Notes: a model not told the origin generated them from the sequence alone. 35,202 nucleotides of DNA from an uncultured Methylobacillus sp. (GCA_903824575.1 CAIJXJ010000310.1:1-35202); one strand, 5' to 3'. Positions 24,612-35,047 are shown, counted from the first letter of the stretch. Program-made: numbers and translations.

Positions 24612-25564
24612 GCCCGGCCATTACCTTCTTGTTGTTCATATAGTTCGTAGGCATTGACGATCTTTTGCACCAGCGGGTGCCTCACCACGTCCTGCGCCAG
24701 GAAGTGTGTCATGGCGATTCCGCGCACATCTTTGAGCACCTTCTGTGCCTCCACCAGGCCGCTTTTCTGGTGGCGTGCCAGGTCGATTTGAGTGACGTCA
24801 CCCGTGATCACGGCCTTGGTGCCGAAGCCAATGCGCGTCAGGAACATCTTCATCTGTTCCGGCGTGGTGTTCTGCGCCTCGTCCAGAATGATGAAGCTCT
24901 GGTTCAGGGTGCGCCCCCGCATGTAGGCAAGCGGTGCAATTTCGATGGCGTTGCGCTCGAACATCTTGTGCACGGTGTCGTAGCCCATCAGGTCGTAGAG
25001 GCCGTCATACAGCGGACGCAGATAGGGATCGACCTTTTGCGCGAGGTCGCCCGGCAAAAATCCCAGGCGTTCGCCGGCTTCAACTGCCGGTCGCACCAGC
25101 ACGATACGTTTGACCCGGTCGCGTGACAGCGCATCCACCGCGCTCGCGACCGCTAGATAAGTCTTGCCGGTCCCAGCCGGGCCGATGCCGAAGGTGATGT
25201 CGTAATCTTGAATCTGCTGCAGGTATTCGATCTGACGCGGGGTGCGACCATGCAGATCGGCGCGCCGCGTCATCAATACCGGCATCGAGGCGGTGGTGAA
25301 AGACTCGGCCGATAGCTTGCCGATTTCAACCAGTCCCAGTTGCACGTCTTCCAGGTCGATGGGGTGTCTGGCCCGTTGGTAGAAGCCTTCCAGCAGTTGC
25401 GCGGCAAGGCGCATGTTGCCCACTTCACCGGACAGTCGGAAGTGACCGCCGCGTCGCGCGATGCCGATGTCCAGACCATCCTCGATCTGCTTCAGGTTCT
25501 CGTCCAGCGCCCCGCACAGGTTGGCGAGGCGGGTATTGTCTTCAGGGGTGAAGTTGATTTCCAA
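24608..25564 (-). CDS. ybeZ: PhoH-like ATPase (YbeZ)
   Basis: A 318-aa PhoH-family ATPase. The Walker A motif GPAGTGKT is at residues 128-135, and a Walker B-like [10 protein letters not shown] lies later, with RGRTLNQSF before it. The N-terminal 100 residues include the KH-like part ([16 protein letters not shown]). It is the partner of YbeY in ribosome maturation, and may act as an RNA helicase. The initiation codon is TTG at 25564: no ATG or GTG lies between it and the upstream in-frame stop, and I see no clear ribosome binding site. This may mean weak initiation. The stop overlaps the ybeY start by 4 nt. Confidence 0.95.
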   Translation of the reverse strand: MEINFTPEDNTRLANLCGALDENLKQIEDGLDIGIARRGGHFRLSGEVGNMRLAAQLLEGFYQRARHPIDLEDVQLGLVEIGKLSAESFTTASMPVLMTRRADLHGRTPRQIEYLQQIQDYDITFGIGPAGTGKTYLAVASAVDALSRDRVKRIVLVRPAVEAGERLGFLPGDLAQKVDPYLRPLYDGLYDLMGYDTVHKMFERNAIEIAPLAYMRGRTLNQSFIILDEAQNTTPEQMKMFLTRIGFGTKAVITGDVTQIDLARHQKSGLVEAQKVLKDVRGIAMTHFLAQDVVRHPLVQKIVNAYELYEQQEGNGRA

Positions 25565-25663
25565 GGGGTGTGATGCCTAAAAATTCTCCGGCCATTGCCG
25601 GGCGTCATGCATGAAAGCGCGAATTTCTTCTAGAATTACATATCTGTACAGTATAGCGTCTGA

Positions 25664-27001
25664 TTACGTTGTATGCACCAGTTCGCCGCGCAGGCTGTAG
25701 GGCTGCGCATTGGTGATGCGCACATTAACGAACTGGTTGATCAGTGTCGTGGGGCCGTCGAAATTGACGGTGCGGTTGTTGTCGGTTCGCCCCGCCAGTT
25801 GGTTCGCGTCTTTTTTGGAGATGCCTTCCACCAGCACGCGCTGGGTGGTGCCAATCATTTGCTGGCTGAAGGCAAAACCTTGGGCGTCGAGCAGGATTTG
25901 CATCTGTTCCAAACGCGCGGCCTTGACATCAAACGGGGTGTTATCCGCCATGTAGGCGGCTCCGGTGCCCGGGCGCGGGCTGTAGATGAAGCTATAGCTA
26001 TAATCGAAGCCGACGTCCCGGATCAGTTTCATGGAGGATTCGAAGTCGGCATCGGTCTCGCCGGGAAAGCCGATGATGAAGTCCGAGGTCAGCGACAGGT
26101 CCGGGCGCGCGGCACGGAGTTTCCGGATTAGCGACTTGTATTGCAAGGTGGTGTAATTGCGCTTCATGGCGGCGAGGATACGGTCCGAGCCTCCCTGCAC
26201 CGGCAGGTGCAGGTGCGACACCAATTTGGGCAGCCGGGTATAGGCGTCGATCAGTGCCGGGGTCATCTCGTTGGGGTGGGAGGTGGTGTAGCGCAGACGT
26301 TCAAGTCCTGGCACTTCATGCAGGTATTCCAGCAGCAAGGGGAGGTCGGCGCTGCCACCATTGGTCATTGGCCCTCTATAGGCATTGACGTTCTGGCCAA
26401 GCAGGGTGATTTCCTTCACGCCCTGCCGTACCAGTTGCGCCGCCTCCAGCAGCACATCGTCGAATGGGCGCGAGACCTCCTCACCACGGGTATAGGGCAC
26501 GACGCAGAACGAGCAATACTTGCTGCAGCCCTCCATGATGGAGAGGAAAGCTGCGCCGCCTTCAACGCGTGGCGGTGGCAGACGGTCGAATTTTTCTATT
26601 TCGGGGAAGCTGATATCGACTTGCGACAGGCCGGTGGCACGCTTCTCGGCAATCATGGCCGGCAATCTGTGCAGGGTCTGCGGGCCGAACACGATGTCGA
26701 CATAGGGTGCGCGTTCAACGATGGCCGCGCCTTCCTGGCTGGCGACGCAACCGCCGACGCCGATCACCAGATTCGGGTTCTTTTGCTTCAGCTGCCAGAA
26801 TCGTCCCAGATGGCTGAATACCTTTTCCTGCGGCTTGTCGCGCACCGAGCAGGTGTTGAGCAGAATCACATCGGCGTCCGCAGGGTTGTCGGTCTGCTGC
26901 ATGCCGTCGCTTGCCTGCATCAGGTCCATCATGCGTGACGAGTCATACTCGTTCATCTGGCAGCCGAAGGTCTTGATGAATACTTTTTTTGGAGCGCTCA
27001 C
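25664..27001 (-). CDS. miaB: tRNA-2-methylthio-N6-dimethylallyladenosine synthase
   Basis: A 445-aa radical SAM methylthiotransferase that adds the methylthio group to i6A37 in tRNAs reading codons beginning with U. The N-terminal UPF0004 domain has three cysteines (C14, C51, C85) for the second cluster. The radical SAM cluster is C159-x3-C163-x2-C166 (CSKYCSFC). A C-terminal TRAM domain follows ([14 protein letters not shown]...). Initiation is GTG at 27001. Length fits (about 440-475 aa). A minus-strand promoter upstream (27067-27096) probably drives miaB and then phoH-ybeY-corC, though there is a 99-nt gap before phoH. All motifs are intact. Confidence 0.97.
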   Translation of the reverse strand: MSAPKKVFIKTFGCQMNEYDSSRMMDLMQASDGMQQTDNPADADVILLNTCSVRDKPQEKVFSHLGRFWQLKQKNPNLVIGVGGCVASQEGAAIVERAPYVDIVFGPQTLHRLPAMIAEKRATGLSQVDISFPEIEKFDRLPPPRVEGGAAFLSIMEGCSKYCSFCVVPYTRGEEVSRPFDDVLLEAAQLVRQGVKEITLLGQNVNAYRGPMTNGGSADLPLLLEYLHEVPGLERLRYTTSHPNEMTPALIDAYTRLPKLVSHLHLPVQGGSDRILAAMKRNYTTLQYKSLIRKLRAARPDLSLTSDFIIGFPGETDADFESSMKLIRDVGFDYSYSFIYSPRPGTGAAYMADNTPFDVKAARLEQMQILLDAQGFAFSQQMIGTTQRVLVEGISKKDANQLAGRTDNNRTVNFDGPTTLINQFVNVRITNAQPYSLRGELVHTT

Positions 27002-27066
27002 TGGGAGTGGCTCGGGAGAACGTTGTGATGCAAAATAATCCTGATAAAACAGTAAACTAAGATGAC

Positions 27067-27096
27067 ATTATAGAGGACTCTGGCGCCGGCGGGCAA
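27067..27096 (-). promoter_or_regulatory. Predicted promoter of miaB
   Basis: On the minus strand there is a -35-like TTGCCC (27096-27091), 18 nt, then a perfect TATAAT (27072-27067). The miaB GTG is at 27001, giving a leader of about 60 nt. This fits a sigma70 promoter for the miaB operon. Confidence 0.6.
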
Positions 27097-27125
27097 TGCG
27101 CGAGACGGGGCGACAAGGCTGGCTC

Positions 27126-27154
27126 TTGTGACGCTTTGCCTGCCTATGTATAAT
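27126..27154 (+). promoter_or_regulatory. Predicted promoter of tRNA-Val
   Basis: TTGTGA at 27126-27131 (-35-like), spacer of exactly 17 nt, then TATAAT at 27149-27154. The tRNA begins 15 nt after the -10 box. A good match to sigma70. Confidence 0.75.
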
Positions 27155-27168
27155 GCTCGGCTCATTAC

Positions 27169-27245
27169 AGGCGGTTAGCTCAGTTGGTTAGAGCACTTGG
27201 TCGACATCCAAGGGGTCAGCAGTTCGAGTCTGCTACTGCCTACCA
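27169..27245 (+). tRNA. tRNA-Val (anticodon GAC)
   Basis: A full cloverleaf of 77 nt. Acceptor AGGCGGT pairs with ACTGCCT (one G-T pair), discriminator A, and the CCA is encoded. The D arm is GCTCAGTTGGTTAGAGC, and the T arm AGCAG/CTGCT encloses TTCGAGT. The anticodon stem CTTGG/CCAAG holds the loop TCGACAT, giving anticodon GAC, which reads GUC/GUU valine codons. The base at position 33 reads C where U is nearly universal; see the findings. It has its own promoter and terminator. Confidence 0.93.
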
Positions 27246-27258
27246 GACTTCAAGACAT

Positions 27259-27290
27259 AAAGCCGTTATCTAAAACGGCTTTTGTTATTT
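27259..27290 (+). terminator. Terminator after tRNA-Val
   Basis: AAAGCCGTT (27259-27267), loop ATCTAA, AACGGCTTT (27274-27282), then TGTTATTTT. A 9-bp stem followed by a T-rich run. It separates tRNA-Val from thrS. Confidence 0.85.
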
Positions 27291-27317
27291 TACGCATCGA
27301 GAATTACGGGAAGTACC

Positions 27318-29234
27318 ATGCCAGTTATCCGCCTGCCAGATGGCTCCGAGCGCAGTTTCGATGCGCCGGTCACGGTTTTTGAGGTCGCCTCCAGTATCGG
27401 CGCCGGCCTCGCTCGCGCCGCGCTGGCTGGTCGCGTCAATGGCAAGTCGGTCGATACCTCTCACCTGATTAGCGATGACGCCGAGTTGGCGATTATTACC
27501 GAGCGCGATGCCGAAGGGTTGGATGTCATACGTCATTCCACCGCCCACTTGCTGGCCTATGCGGTGAAAGAGTTGTTTCCCGACGCACAGGTGACCATTG
27601 GTCCCGTGGTTGACAATGGTTTCTATTACGATTTTTCCTACAAGCGTCCGTTTACGCCGGAAGATCTCGAATCTATCGAGCGTCGCATGGCGGAACTGGC
27701 CAAGCGTGACCTGCCGATTACGCGCCGGGTGCTGCCACGTGACGAGGCGATTGCCTTCTTCAAGGGTCTGGGCGAACACTACAAGGCCGAGCTGATAGAA
27801 CGCATCCCGGCGGGAGAAGATGTTTCGCTCTATGCCGAGGGTGACTTTACCGATCTGTGTCGTGGCCCGCACGTGCCATCGACCGGAAAACTCAAAGTAT
27901 TCAAGTTGATGAAGCTGGCCGGTGCCTACTGGCGTGGCGACTCCAAGAATGAAATGCTGCAGCGCATCTATGGCACCGCCTGGGCCAAGAAGGAAGACCT
28001 TGAGGCTTACCTGCACATGCTGGAAGAGGCGGAAAAGCGCGACCATCGCAAGCTGGGCCGTCAGCTCGATTTCTTCCACATGCAGGACGAAGCCCCCGGC
28101 ATGGTGTTCTGGCATCCCAAGGGCTGGACGTTGTGGCAGGAAATCGAGCAGTACATGCGCGCCAAGTTTGTAGCGCATGGCTACCAGGAAGTCCGCACGC
28201 CGCAGGTGATGGACCGGGCGTTGTGGGAAAAGTCCGGTCATTGGGAAAACTATCGTGACAACATGTTCACGACTTCATCGGAGAATCGCGATTATGCGGT
28301 CAAGCCGATGAATTGCCCCGGTCACGTGCAGATATTCAACCATGGCCTGCACAGTTATCGCGAGTTGCCGCTGCGTCTGGCTGAATTCGGATGCTGTCAC
28401 CGCAATGAGCCTTCCGGCGCCTTGCACGGACTGATGCGCGTGCGCGGCTTCACGCAGGATGACGCGCACATCTTCTGTACCGAAGAGCAGATTCAGCTTG
28501 AAGTGGCAGACTTTATTGTCATGCTGCAACAGGTCTATGCAGATTTCGGCTTTGTTGACGTCCTGGTCAAGCTCTCCACTCGCCCGGAAAAGCGTGTCGG
28601 CTCGGATGAAACCTGGGACAAGGCGGAAGCTGCGCTGACCGCAGCGCTACAGCAGAATGGCCTGGCGTTCGACCTGCAACCGGGCGAGGGTGCATTCTAC
28701 GGTCCAAAAATAGAATTTACGCTCAAAGATAGCCTCGGTCGCCTGTGGCAGTGCGGCACTATCCAGTTGGATTTTAATCTGCCGGTGCGTCTCGGCGCCG
28801 AATATGTGGCCGAGGACAATTCGCGCAAGTCCCCGGTGATGTTGCATCGAGCCATCGTTGGCTCCATGGAGCGCTTCATCGGCATCCTGATAGAGAACTT
28901 CGCCGGCGCCATGCCGCTATGGTTGTCGCCGATACAAGTTGTTGTCATGAACATCACCGGTGCGCAGGGTGAATACGTGCAAAACGTGGTGGAACAATTG
29001 AAGAAAAATGGCTTCCGGGCACAATCGGACTTGAGGAATGAGAAAATAAACTATAAAATCCGCGAACATAGCTTGCAAAAGATGCCTTATCTGCTGGTCG
29101 CAGGTGAGCGTGAAATGCAAAGCGGACAAGTGGCCGTGCGTACCCGGACAGGCGAAGACCTAGGTTCCATGCCTTTGCAGACGTTCATTGAGCGTTTGCA
29201 GGGTGAGGTTGATCGCAAGGGTAGCGCGGCCTGA
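27318..29234 (+). CDS. thrS: Threonine--tRNA ligase
   Basis: A 638-aa class II synthetase that charges tRNA-Thr. I chose ATG at 27318 ([14 protein letters not shown]) because it matches the usual N-terminus. An upstream in-frame non-ATG start at 27282 would extend into the tRNA terminator. It has the N-terminal TGS domain (residues 1-60), the editing domain with the [17 protein letters not shown] segment, the catalytic core with the zinc motif ([21 protein letters not shown]), and class II motif 3 ([21 protein letters not shown]), followed by the anticodon-binding domain. Length is normal (642 in E. coli). It opens the conserved thrS-infC-rpmI-rplT-pheS-pheT-ihfA cluster. Confidence 0.98.
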   Translation: MPVIRLPDGSERSFDAPVTVFEVASSIGAGLARAALAGRVNGKSVDTSHLISDDAELAIITERDAEGLDVIRHSTAHLLAYAVKELFPDAQVTIGPVVDNGFYYDFSYKRPFTPEDLESIERRMAELAKRDLPITRRVLPRDEAIAFFKGLGEHYKAELIERIPAGEDVSLYAEGDFTDLCRGPHVPSTGKLKVFKLMKLAGAYWRGDSKNEMLQRIYGTAWAKKEDLEAYLHMLEEAEKRDHRKLGRQLDFFHMQDEAPGMVFWHPKGWTLWQEIEQYMRAKFVAHGYQEVRTPQVMDRALWEKSGHWENYRDNMFTTSSENRDYAVKPMNCPGHVQIFNHGLHSYRELPLRLAEFGCCHRNEPSGALHGLMRVRGFTQDDAHIFCTEEQIQLEVADFIVMLQQVYADFGFVDVLVKLSTRPEKRVGSDETWDKAEAALTAALQQNGLAFDLQPGEGAFYGPKIEFTLKDSLGRLWQCGTIQLDFNLPVRLGAEYVAEDNSRKSPVMLHRAIVGSMERFIGILIENFAGAMPLWLSPIQVVVMNITGAQGEYVQNVVEQLKKNGFRAQSDLRNEKINYKIREHSLQKMPYLLVAGEREMQSGQVAVRTRTGEDLGSMPLQTFIERLQGEVDRKGSAA

Positions 29235-29261
29235 TTATTTTATTGATTTGGAGAGACTGCG

Positions 29262-29786
29262 ATAGCTCAGGATAAAGAAACACGCATCAATGGTGACATA
29301 CGTGCGCCAGAGATTCGTTTGATTGGGGTGGAAGGCGAACAGCTTGGCATCGTGAATTTACGTCAGGCGTTGATCATGGCGGAAGAAGCCGACATTGATC
29401 TGGTTGAAATCGCACCGCAGGCAGTGCCTCCGGTTTGCCGTCTGATGGATTACGGCAAGTTCAAGTACCACGAGAGCAAGAAGCTGCACGAAGCCCGCTT
29501 GAAGCAGAAGCAAGTCCAGGTCAAGGAAGTGAAGTTTCGTCCGGGAACGGACGAGGGGGACTATCAGGTCAAGTTGCGCAACCTGATTCGTTTCCTGGAA
29601 GAAGGGGACAAGGCCAAGATTACCTTACGTTTTCGTGGCCGCGAAATCACCCATCAGGAATTGGGCTTGGCGCTATTGAAACGCGTCGAGGCTGATCTCC
29701 AGGATTATGCGGTGACTGAGCAGTTCCCGAAGATGGAAGGCCGTCAGATGGTTATGGTGCTCGGCCCCCACAAGAAGCAAAAGTAG
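29262..29786 (+). CDS. infC: Translation initiation factor IF-3 (apparent AUA start)
   Basis: A 174-aa factor that binds the 30S subunit and checks start codons. Sequence similarity begins at ATA (29262): ATA GCT CAG GAT AAA gives the canonical start (M)[21 protein letters not shown]. In frame between the stop at 29244 and this ATA there is no ATG, GTG or TTG. The next TTG, at 29319, would remove the first 19 residues of the conserved N-terminus. GGAGAG at 29250-29255 lies 6 nt before the ATA, a good site. Rare start codons (AUU in E. coli infC) let IF-3 repress its own translation; AUA would do the same job. The rest of the protein ([35 protein letters not shown]) is intact. Confidence 0.93.
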   Translation: MAQDKETRINGDIRAPEIRLIGVEGEQLGIVNLRQALIMAEEADIDLVEIAPQAVPPVCRLMDYGKFKYHESKKLHEARLKQKQVQVKEVKFRPGTDEGDYQVKLRNLIRFLEEGDKAKITLRFRGREITHQELGLALLKRVEADLQDYAVTEQFPKMEGRQMVMVLGPHKKQK

Positions 29787-29859
29787 CACCAAAAATCGAA
29801 GGCGACGTGGCCCAAGGCATGCCCGATCGCTTTAATTTAGATTATTTTAGGAGTCCAAA

Positions 29860-30057
29860 ATGCCAAAGATGAAAACCAAGAGTGGCGCCAAAAAGCGCTT
29901 CAAGTTTCTGGGAAATGGCAAGGTCAAGCGTACCCACTCGCACCTGCGCCACATCCTGACCAAGAAGACCACCAAGCAAAAGCGTAAGCTGCGCGGCACG
30001 GCCATCATTTCCTCAACCGACGTCAAGCGCGTGCGCGCCATGATGCCGACTCAATAA
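29860..30057 (+). CDS. rpmI: 50S ribosomal protein L35
   Basis: A 65-aa basic ribosomal protein with the standard start [14 protein letters not shown] and a Lys/Arg-rich body ([23 protein letters not shown]). Start ATG at 29860 follows AGGAG. It lies 73 nt after infC; in E. coli, L20 represses translation of rpmI and rplT from RNA in this area, and a similar control is possible here. It is followed after 13 nt by rplT. Confidence 0.97.
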   Translation: MPKMKTKSGAKKRFKFLGNGKVKRTHSHLRHILTKKTTKQKRKLRGTAIISSTDVKRVRAMMPTQ

Positions 30058-30070
30058 GGAGGAATGAAAT

Positions 30071-30433
30071 ATGCCAAGAGTCAAGCGTGGAGTCATCGCC
30101 AGAGCACGTCACAAGAAGGTATTGGACGCAGCCAAGGGCTATCGTGGTCGTCGCAAGAACGTCTATCGTGTCGCCAAACAGGCGGTAATGAAGGCAGGCC
30201 AATATGCCTACCGTGACCGTCGTCAAAAGAAGCGTCAGTTCCGTGTGCTGTGGATCGCCCGGATCAACGCAGGTTCACGTGAATGCGGTCTGACCTATAG
30301 CCGTTTCATGAATGGCCTGAAGAAGTCCAATGTTGAAGTGGACCGTAAGGTTTTGGCTGATCTGGCCGTTTTTGACAAGGCGGCATTTGCCAAGTTTGTT
30401 GAAATCGCAAAGACTGGCCTCGGCGTCGCTTAA
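30071..30433 (+). CDS. rplT: 50S ribosomal protein L20
   Basis: A 120-aa large subunit assembly protein with the standard N-terminus [29 protein letters not shown], a long basic helix that binds 23S rRNA, and the globular C-terminal domain. Start ATG at 30071 follows a strong AAGGAGG (30057-30063). In well-studied bacteria, L20 binds its own mRNA and regulates the infC-rpmI-rplT group. A terminator lies right after it. Confidence 0.98.
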   Translation: MPRVKRGVIARARHKKVLDAAKGYRGRRKNVYRVAKQAVMKAGQYAYRDRRQKKRQFRVLWIARINAGSRECGLTYSRFMNGLKKSNVEVDRKVLADLAVFDKAAFAKFVEIAKTGLGVA

Positions 30434-30452
30434 ACAGCAGTGCACGAAAAAA

Positions 30453-30478
30453 GGAGGCTTCGCGGCCTCCTTTTTTTT
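30453..30478 (+). terminator. Terminator or attenuator after rplT
   Basis: GGAGGC (30453-30458), loop TTCGCG, GCCTCC (30465-30470), then eight Ts; flanking As pair with the Ts to lengthen the stem, so it can work on both strands. It lies 25-50 nt ahead of pheS. In E. coli pheST is attenuated in this gap, but no Phe-rich leader peptide is visible here. Some read-through must occur unless pheS has its own promoter. Confidence 0.85.
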
Positions 30479-30493
30479 CGGCGAATTACTTAA

Positions 30494-31670
<1,177 letters not shown>

Positions 31671-31716
31671 CGCTCATCATTCAGTCATCAGCGATCAACT
31701 AACCCCTGATGCTGTG

Positions 31717-31744
31717 GCTGAAAGCTGATCGCTGAAAGCTGATC
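31717..31744 (+). repeat. 14-bp tandem repeat before pheT
   Basis: GCTGAAAGCTGATC occurs at 31717-31730 and again, directly adjoining, at 31731-31744. A partial third (GCT) leads into AAA ATG of pheT. The repeat takes the place where the ribosome binding site should be, and no good one is visible. Confidence 0.9.
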
Positions 31745-31750
31745 GCTAAA

Positions 31751-34105
31751 ATGATTTTTTCCGAATATTGGCTGCGAACCTTCGTCAATCCTGACATCAG
31801 CAGTGAGCAGTTGGATCATGTCCTGACTATGGCAGGGCTCGAGGTGGAGGCGCGGGAAAGCGTTGCGCCGGATTTTTCACGGGTTGTGGTGGGACAAATT
31901 GTAGCCGCTGAAAAGCATCCGGATGCCGACCGGCTGCAACTCTGTCGCGTGGACGTCGGACAGGCTGAACCGCTGCAGATCGTGTGTGGCGCATCCAACG
32001 CTCGGGTCGGGCTGAAGGTCCCGTGCGCCATGGTGGGAGCAGTCCTGCCCGGGTTTAATATCAAGCAGGCCAAGGTTCGTGGTGTTGAATCTTTTGGTAT
32101 GCTGTGTTCGGCCAAGGAACTTGGGCTGGCCGAGGAAAGCATAGGTTTGCTGGAGTTGCAGGGCGACGCTCCCGTGGGACAAGATATTCGTGCGCATCTC
32201 GAACTCGATGATCGCATCTTCACGCTCAAACTCACGCCAAATCGCAGCGACTGCCTGAGCATTCATGGTGTGGCGCGCGATGTCGCGGCGCTGACGGGAG
32301 CGGCTTTGAAGCCGATTCTGATCCCGCTGGCTGTGGTGCAGCATCAGGTGCAGAGAACGATCGTGGTCGAGCAAGCGGATGCCTGTCCGCGTTACTGTGG
32401 GCGCATCATCCGTGCTGTCAACGCTGCCGCGGTGACCCCGTTGTGGATGCTGCAACGTCTTCAACGCAGCGGCTTGCGCAGCATCAGTGCGGTGGTCGAT
32501 ATCACCAATTATGTGTTGCTGGAGCTGGGTCAGCCCCTGCATGCCTTTGATCTCGCCAGACTGTCCGGGGATGTGCATGTGCGGTATGCCAGGCCAGCTG
32601 AGAAACTGGAACTTCTCAACGGGCAGATTGCCGAGTTGCAATCGGACATTCTGGTCATTGCCGACGACAGTGGAGCAATCGCGCTGGCCGGCATCATGGG
32701 TGGTCAGGCCTCCGCCGTGTCGGACGCCACTACCGACATTTTTCTGGAATCCGCTTTCTTTGCCCCCGCCGCCATCACCGGTCGTGCGCGCCGTCTGGGA
32801 TTTTCCTCCGACTCATCATTCCGTTTTGAGCGTGGGGTCGATTTTGCCGCCACGCGTCAGGCTCTGGAGCGCGCTACTGCGCTGGTATTGGAAATCTGTG
32901 GCGGTGAGGTCGGCCCGGTGACTGAAGTGCTGACGCAGTTGCCAGTGCGGGACCCAATTCGTCTGCGCGTGCTCAAGGCACAAGCCATTCTCGGCATTGC
33001 CCTGGATCAGGGAATCGTGAGTGAGGTGCTGCGGCGCCTGCAATTTCAGTTCACGAACAATGGTGACGAATTTCAGGTGACGCCTCCCAGTTATCGCTTC
33101 GATATTGCGATAGAGGAAGATCTGGTGGAAGAAATCGTGCGTCTGCATGGATATCAGCATGTGCCCGCTTTGCCACCGCAGGCCTCCGCCACCATGCTGC
33201 CTGCCGGTGAGGGGCGCTTGCCTGTGGCTGCATTGAGAAGGAGCCTGGTGGCGGCCGATTACCATGAGGCGGTCACTTACAGTTTCGTCGATGAATCATG
33301 GGAGCATAAGCTGCAAGGCAATACGTCACCTATCCGCCTGAAGAATCCCATCGCCAGCAACATGAGCGTGATGCGTTCCAGTCTGTGGGGAGGATTGCTG
33401 GACGCGTTGCAATACAACCTCAATCGTCGCCAGGAGCGAGTGCGGCTGTTCGAGATCGGTGCCTGCTTCGCGTCAGATGGCAATGACTTTGCCGAGGTCA
33501 CGCGCGTGGCCGGGCTATGTTATGGCAGCGTGTCGCCCGAGCAATGGGCTGCGCCCGCGCGCGATGTCGATTTTTACGACATCAAGGCTGATGTCGAAAT
33601 ATTGAGTCGCGGACATGCGACCTATGAAGCAGGGCAGCACCCGGCGTTGCATCCCGGACAATCGGCGCGCGTCATGCTGGACGGGCGTGCCATCGGCTGG
33701 CTGGGCGGATTGCATCCAGAATGGCAGCAGCAATATCAGTTGCCGCATGGCGTGATGCTGTTTGAACTCGAAGTGTCACCGTTATTGGTGCATGTTGCGG
33801 CGCCATTCATCGGCGTGGGTAAATTCCCGCCGGTGCGACGTGACATGGCGTTAGTGGTTGACGAAAACTTGCCGCTACAGGTTTTGCTTGATACTCTATT
33901 GGCTGCCCGTTGCGCGGTGGTCACTGAGATTGCGCTGTTCGATCAGTATCGCGGCAAGGGTGTAGGGGATGGGCAAAAAAGTCTTGCATTTCGGGTAGTT
34001 ATGCAAGATACTCAAAAAACTTTGACCGATGAAGAGGTCAGTGTCGCGATGGCGCAATTGGTCGCCGCAGCGGCTCAAAAACATGGCGCTGAGTTGCGCA
34101 GCTAA
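31751..34105 (+). CDS. pheT: Phenylalanine--tRNA ligase, beta subunit
   Basis: A 784-aa subunit that binds tRNA-Phe and edits mischarged Tyr. The N-terminus is canonical (FSEYWLRTFVNP), followed by the EMAP-type tRNA-binding domain (about residues 40-150: GQIVAAEKHPDADRLQLCRVD). Then come the B3/B4 editing domain, the B5 domain, a class II-like fold and the C-terminal FDX-ACB domain (FIGVGKFPPVRRDMALVV). Length fits (about 795 aa). The start is 264 nt from the end of pheS, much more than usual, and the ATG lacks a clear ribosome binding site; the spacer holds tandem repeats that may control expression of pheT. It ends 9 nt before ihfA. Confidence 0.98.
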   Translation: MIFSEYWLRTFVNPDISSEQLDHVLTMAGLEVEARESVAPDFSRVVVGQIVAAEKHPDADRLQLCRVDVGQAEPLQIVCGASNARVGLKVPCAMVGAVLPGFNIKQAKVRGVESFGMLCSAKELGLAEESIGLLELQGDAPVGQDIRAHLELDDRIFTLKLTPNRSDCLSIHGVARDVAALTGAALKPILIPLAVVQHQVQRTIVVEQADACPRYCGRIIRAVNAAAVTPLWMLQRLQRSGLRSISAVVDITNYVLLELGQPLHAFDLARLSGDVHVRYARPAEKLELLNGQIAELQSDILVIADDSGAIALAGIMGGQASAVSDATTDIFLESAFFAPAAITGRARRLGFSSDSSFRFERGVDFAATRQALERATALVLEICGGEVGPVTEVLTQLPVRDPIRLRVLKAQAILGIALDQGIVSEVLRRLQFQFTNNGDEFQVTPPSYRFDIAIEEDLVEEIVRLHGYQHVPALPPQASATMLPAGEGRLPVAALRRSLVAADYHEAVTYSFVDESWEHKLQGNTSPIRLKNPIASNMSVMRSSLWGGLLDALQYNLNRRQERVRLFEIGACFASDGNDFAEVTRVAGLCYGSVSPEQWAAPARDVDFYDIKADVEILSRGHATYEAGQHPALHPGQSARVMLDGRAIGWLGGLHPEWQQQYQLPHGVMLFELEVSPLLVHVAAPFIGVGKFPPVRRDMALVVDENLPLQVLLDTLLAARCAVVTEIALFDQYRGKGVGDGQKSLAFRVVMQDTQKTLTDEEVSVAMAQLVAAAAQKHGAELRS

Positions 34106-34114
34106 GAGGAAGGC

Positions 34115-34417
34115 ATGACACTTACAAAAGCAGATTTGGCCGACATGCTGTTCGAGCAAGTTGGACTGAACAAGCGTGAAGCCAAGGATATGGTCGAGGC
34201 GTTTTTCGAAGAAGTGCGCAGTTCGCTGGAAGTGGGGGACAGCGTCAAACTGTCTGGCTTCGGTAATTTTGAATTGCGTCAGAAATCCGAGCGGCCCGGC
34301 CGCAACCCCAAGACCGGCGAGGAAATCCCCATCACCGCGCGTCGCGTGGTGACTTTCCATGCCAGCCAGAAACTCAAGTTTAAGGTAGAGGAACATTACG
34401 GTGGAAGCGCATCCTAA
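34115..34417 (+). CDS. ihfA: Integration host factor, alpha subunit
   Basis: A 100-aa DNA-bending protein of the HU/IHF family; with IhfB it bends DNA by about a half turn at specific sites. It starts [28 protein letters not shown]. The [33 protein letters not shown] segment forms the two DNA-wrapping beta arms, with the conserved Pro in the arm tip (NPKTGEEI). It follows pheT by 9 nt, as in many proteobacteria, with AAGAGGAAGG as ribosome binding site. Its end overlaps the next gene by 17 nt. IHF is also a common helper for phage integration. Confidence 0.98.
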   Translation: MTLTKADLADMLFEQVGLNKREAKDMVEAFFEEVRSSLEVGDSVKLSGFGNFELRQKSERPGRNPKTGEEIPITARRVVTFHASQKLKFKVEEHYGGSAS

Positions 34418-34814
34418 GATCCAGCTGCCACCCATTCCCGCCAAGCGCTATTTCACCATCGGCGAGGTGAGCGAGTTATGCGGCGTCAAGCCGCATGTGC
34501 TGCGCTATTGGGAACAGGAATTCACTCAGCTCAAGCCAGTCAAACGACGTGGTAATCGACGCTATTACCAGCATCATGAAGTCCTGTTGGTACGGCGTAT
34601 TCGCGAATTGCTTTACGAGCAGGGATTTACCATCAGTGGTGCTCGCAATCGGCTGGGCGTCATTGAACCCCAAGCCGAGGGGTCATCCGTCGAGTCTGTG
34701 CCTGTTGCAGCTGTCGTCGTGCAAGCAGACCCTGTCAATTCTTTGTTTGATTTTTCCCAGTTGCGTGAAGAGTTGTACGGGGTGCTAGACTTGTTGCACA
34801 CCCAAGTATCCTGA
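34401..34814 (+). CDS. MerR-family transcriptional regulator
   Basis: A 137-aa regulator with an N-terminal MerR-type winged helix: [25 protein letters not shown] (about residues 16-40), followed by [37 protein letters not shown]. The C-terminal part (80-137) is short and has no metal-binding cysteines and no clear ligand pocket, so what it senses is unknown. The start is GTG at 34401, inside the end of ihfA by 17 nt, with a GAGGAA ribosome binding site nearby. This gene pair (ihfA then MerR) is common in beta- and gammaproteobacteria. The helix-turn-helix makes the family certain. Confidence 0.9.
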   Translation: MEAHPKIQLPPIPAKRYFTIGEVSELCGVKPHVLRYWEQEFTQLKPVKRRGNRRYYQHHEVLLVRRIRELLYEQGFTISGARNRLGVIEPQAEGSSVESVPVAAVVVQADPVNSLFDFSQLREELYGVLDLLHTQVS

Positions 34815-34824
34815 AGAATCGTCG

Positions 34825-34853
34825 TTGGCGGTCACCATGGTTTCCGCTATAAT
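34825..34853 (+). promoter_or_regulatory. Predicted promoter of tRNA-Pro
   Basis: TTGGCG at 34825-34830 (-35-like), 17-nt spacer, then TATAAT at 34848-34853. The tRNA begins at 34893, giving a leader of about 33 nt. Good sigma70 match. Confidence 0.7.
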
Positions 34854-34892
34854 GCCGGCTCTCTCGCTCAAGCTCATCTGGGCGCGACGGTT

Positions 34893-34969
34893 CGGGGCGT
34901 AGCGCAGCCAGGTAGCGTACTTGCATGGGGTGCAAGGGGTCGAGTGTTCGAATCACTCCGTCCCGACCA
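34893..34969 (+). tRNA. tRNA-Pro (anticodon GGG)
   Basis: A 77-nt cloverleaf. Acceptor CGGGGCG pairs with CGTCCCG (one G-T pair), then ACCA. The anticodon stem CTTGC/GCAAG holds the loop ATGGGGT, giving anticodon GGG, which reads CCC/CCU codons. D and T arms are normal (GTTCGAATC in the T arm). A terminator follows. Confidence 0.95.
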
Positions 34970-34996
34970 ATTAAATCAAGCTGTTAGTAAATGATC

Positions 34997-35020
34997 AAGC
35001 CACCGCAAGGTGGCTTTTTT
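34997..35020 (+). terminator. Terminator after tRNA-Pro
   Basis: AAGCCACC (34997-35004), loop GCAA, GGTGGCTT (35009-35016), then Ts. An 8-bp stem with a GNRA-type tetraloop and a T run, a typical Rho-independent terminator. Confidence 0.92.
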
Positions 35021-35023
35021 GTT

Positions 35024-35047
35024 GTCCGGGATAACGTCCGGGATAAC
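35024..35047 (+). repeat. 12-bp tandem repeat after tRNA-Pro terminator
   Basis: GTCCGGGATAAC occurs twice in direct tandem (35024-35035 and 35036-35047). It may be a protein binding site or part of an attachment region beyond the tRNA. The following 155 bp to the window end hold no clear gene. Confidence 0.9.

Noticed and set aside
26141-26938. Open frame of 265 codons on the plus strand, opposite miaB
   Set aside because: Antisense shadow of miaB, whose motifs are intact.
27285-28241. Open frame of 318 codons on the minus strand, opposite thrS
   Set aside because: It is the antisense shadow of a strongly conserved gene. The codon bias of thrS keeps the opposite frame open and there is no ribosome binding site or homologous family.
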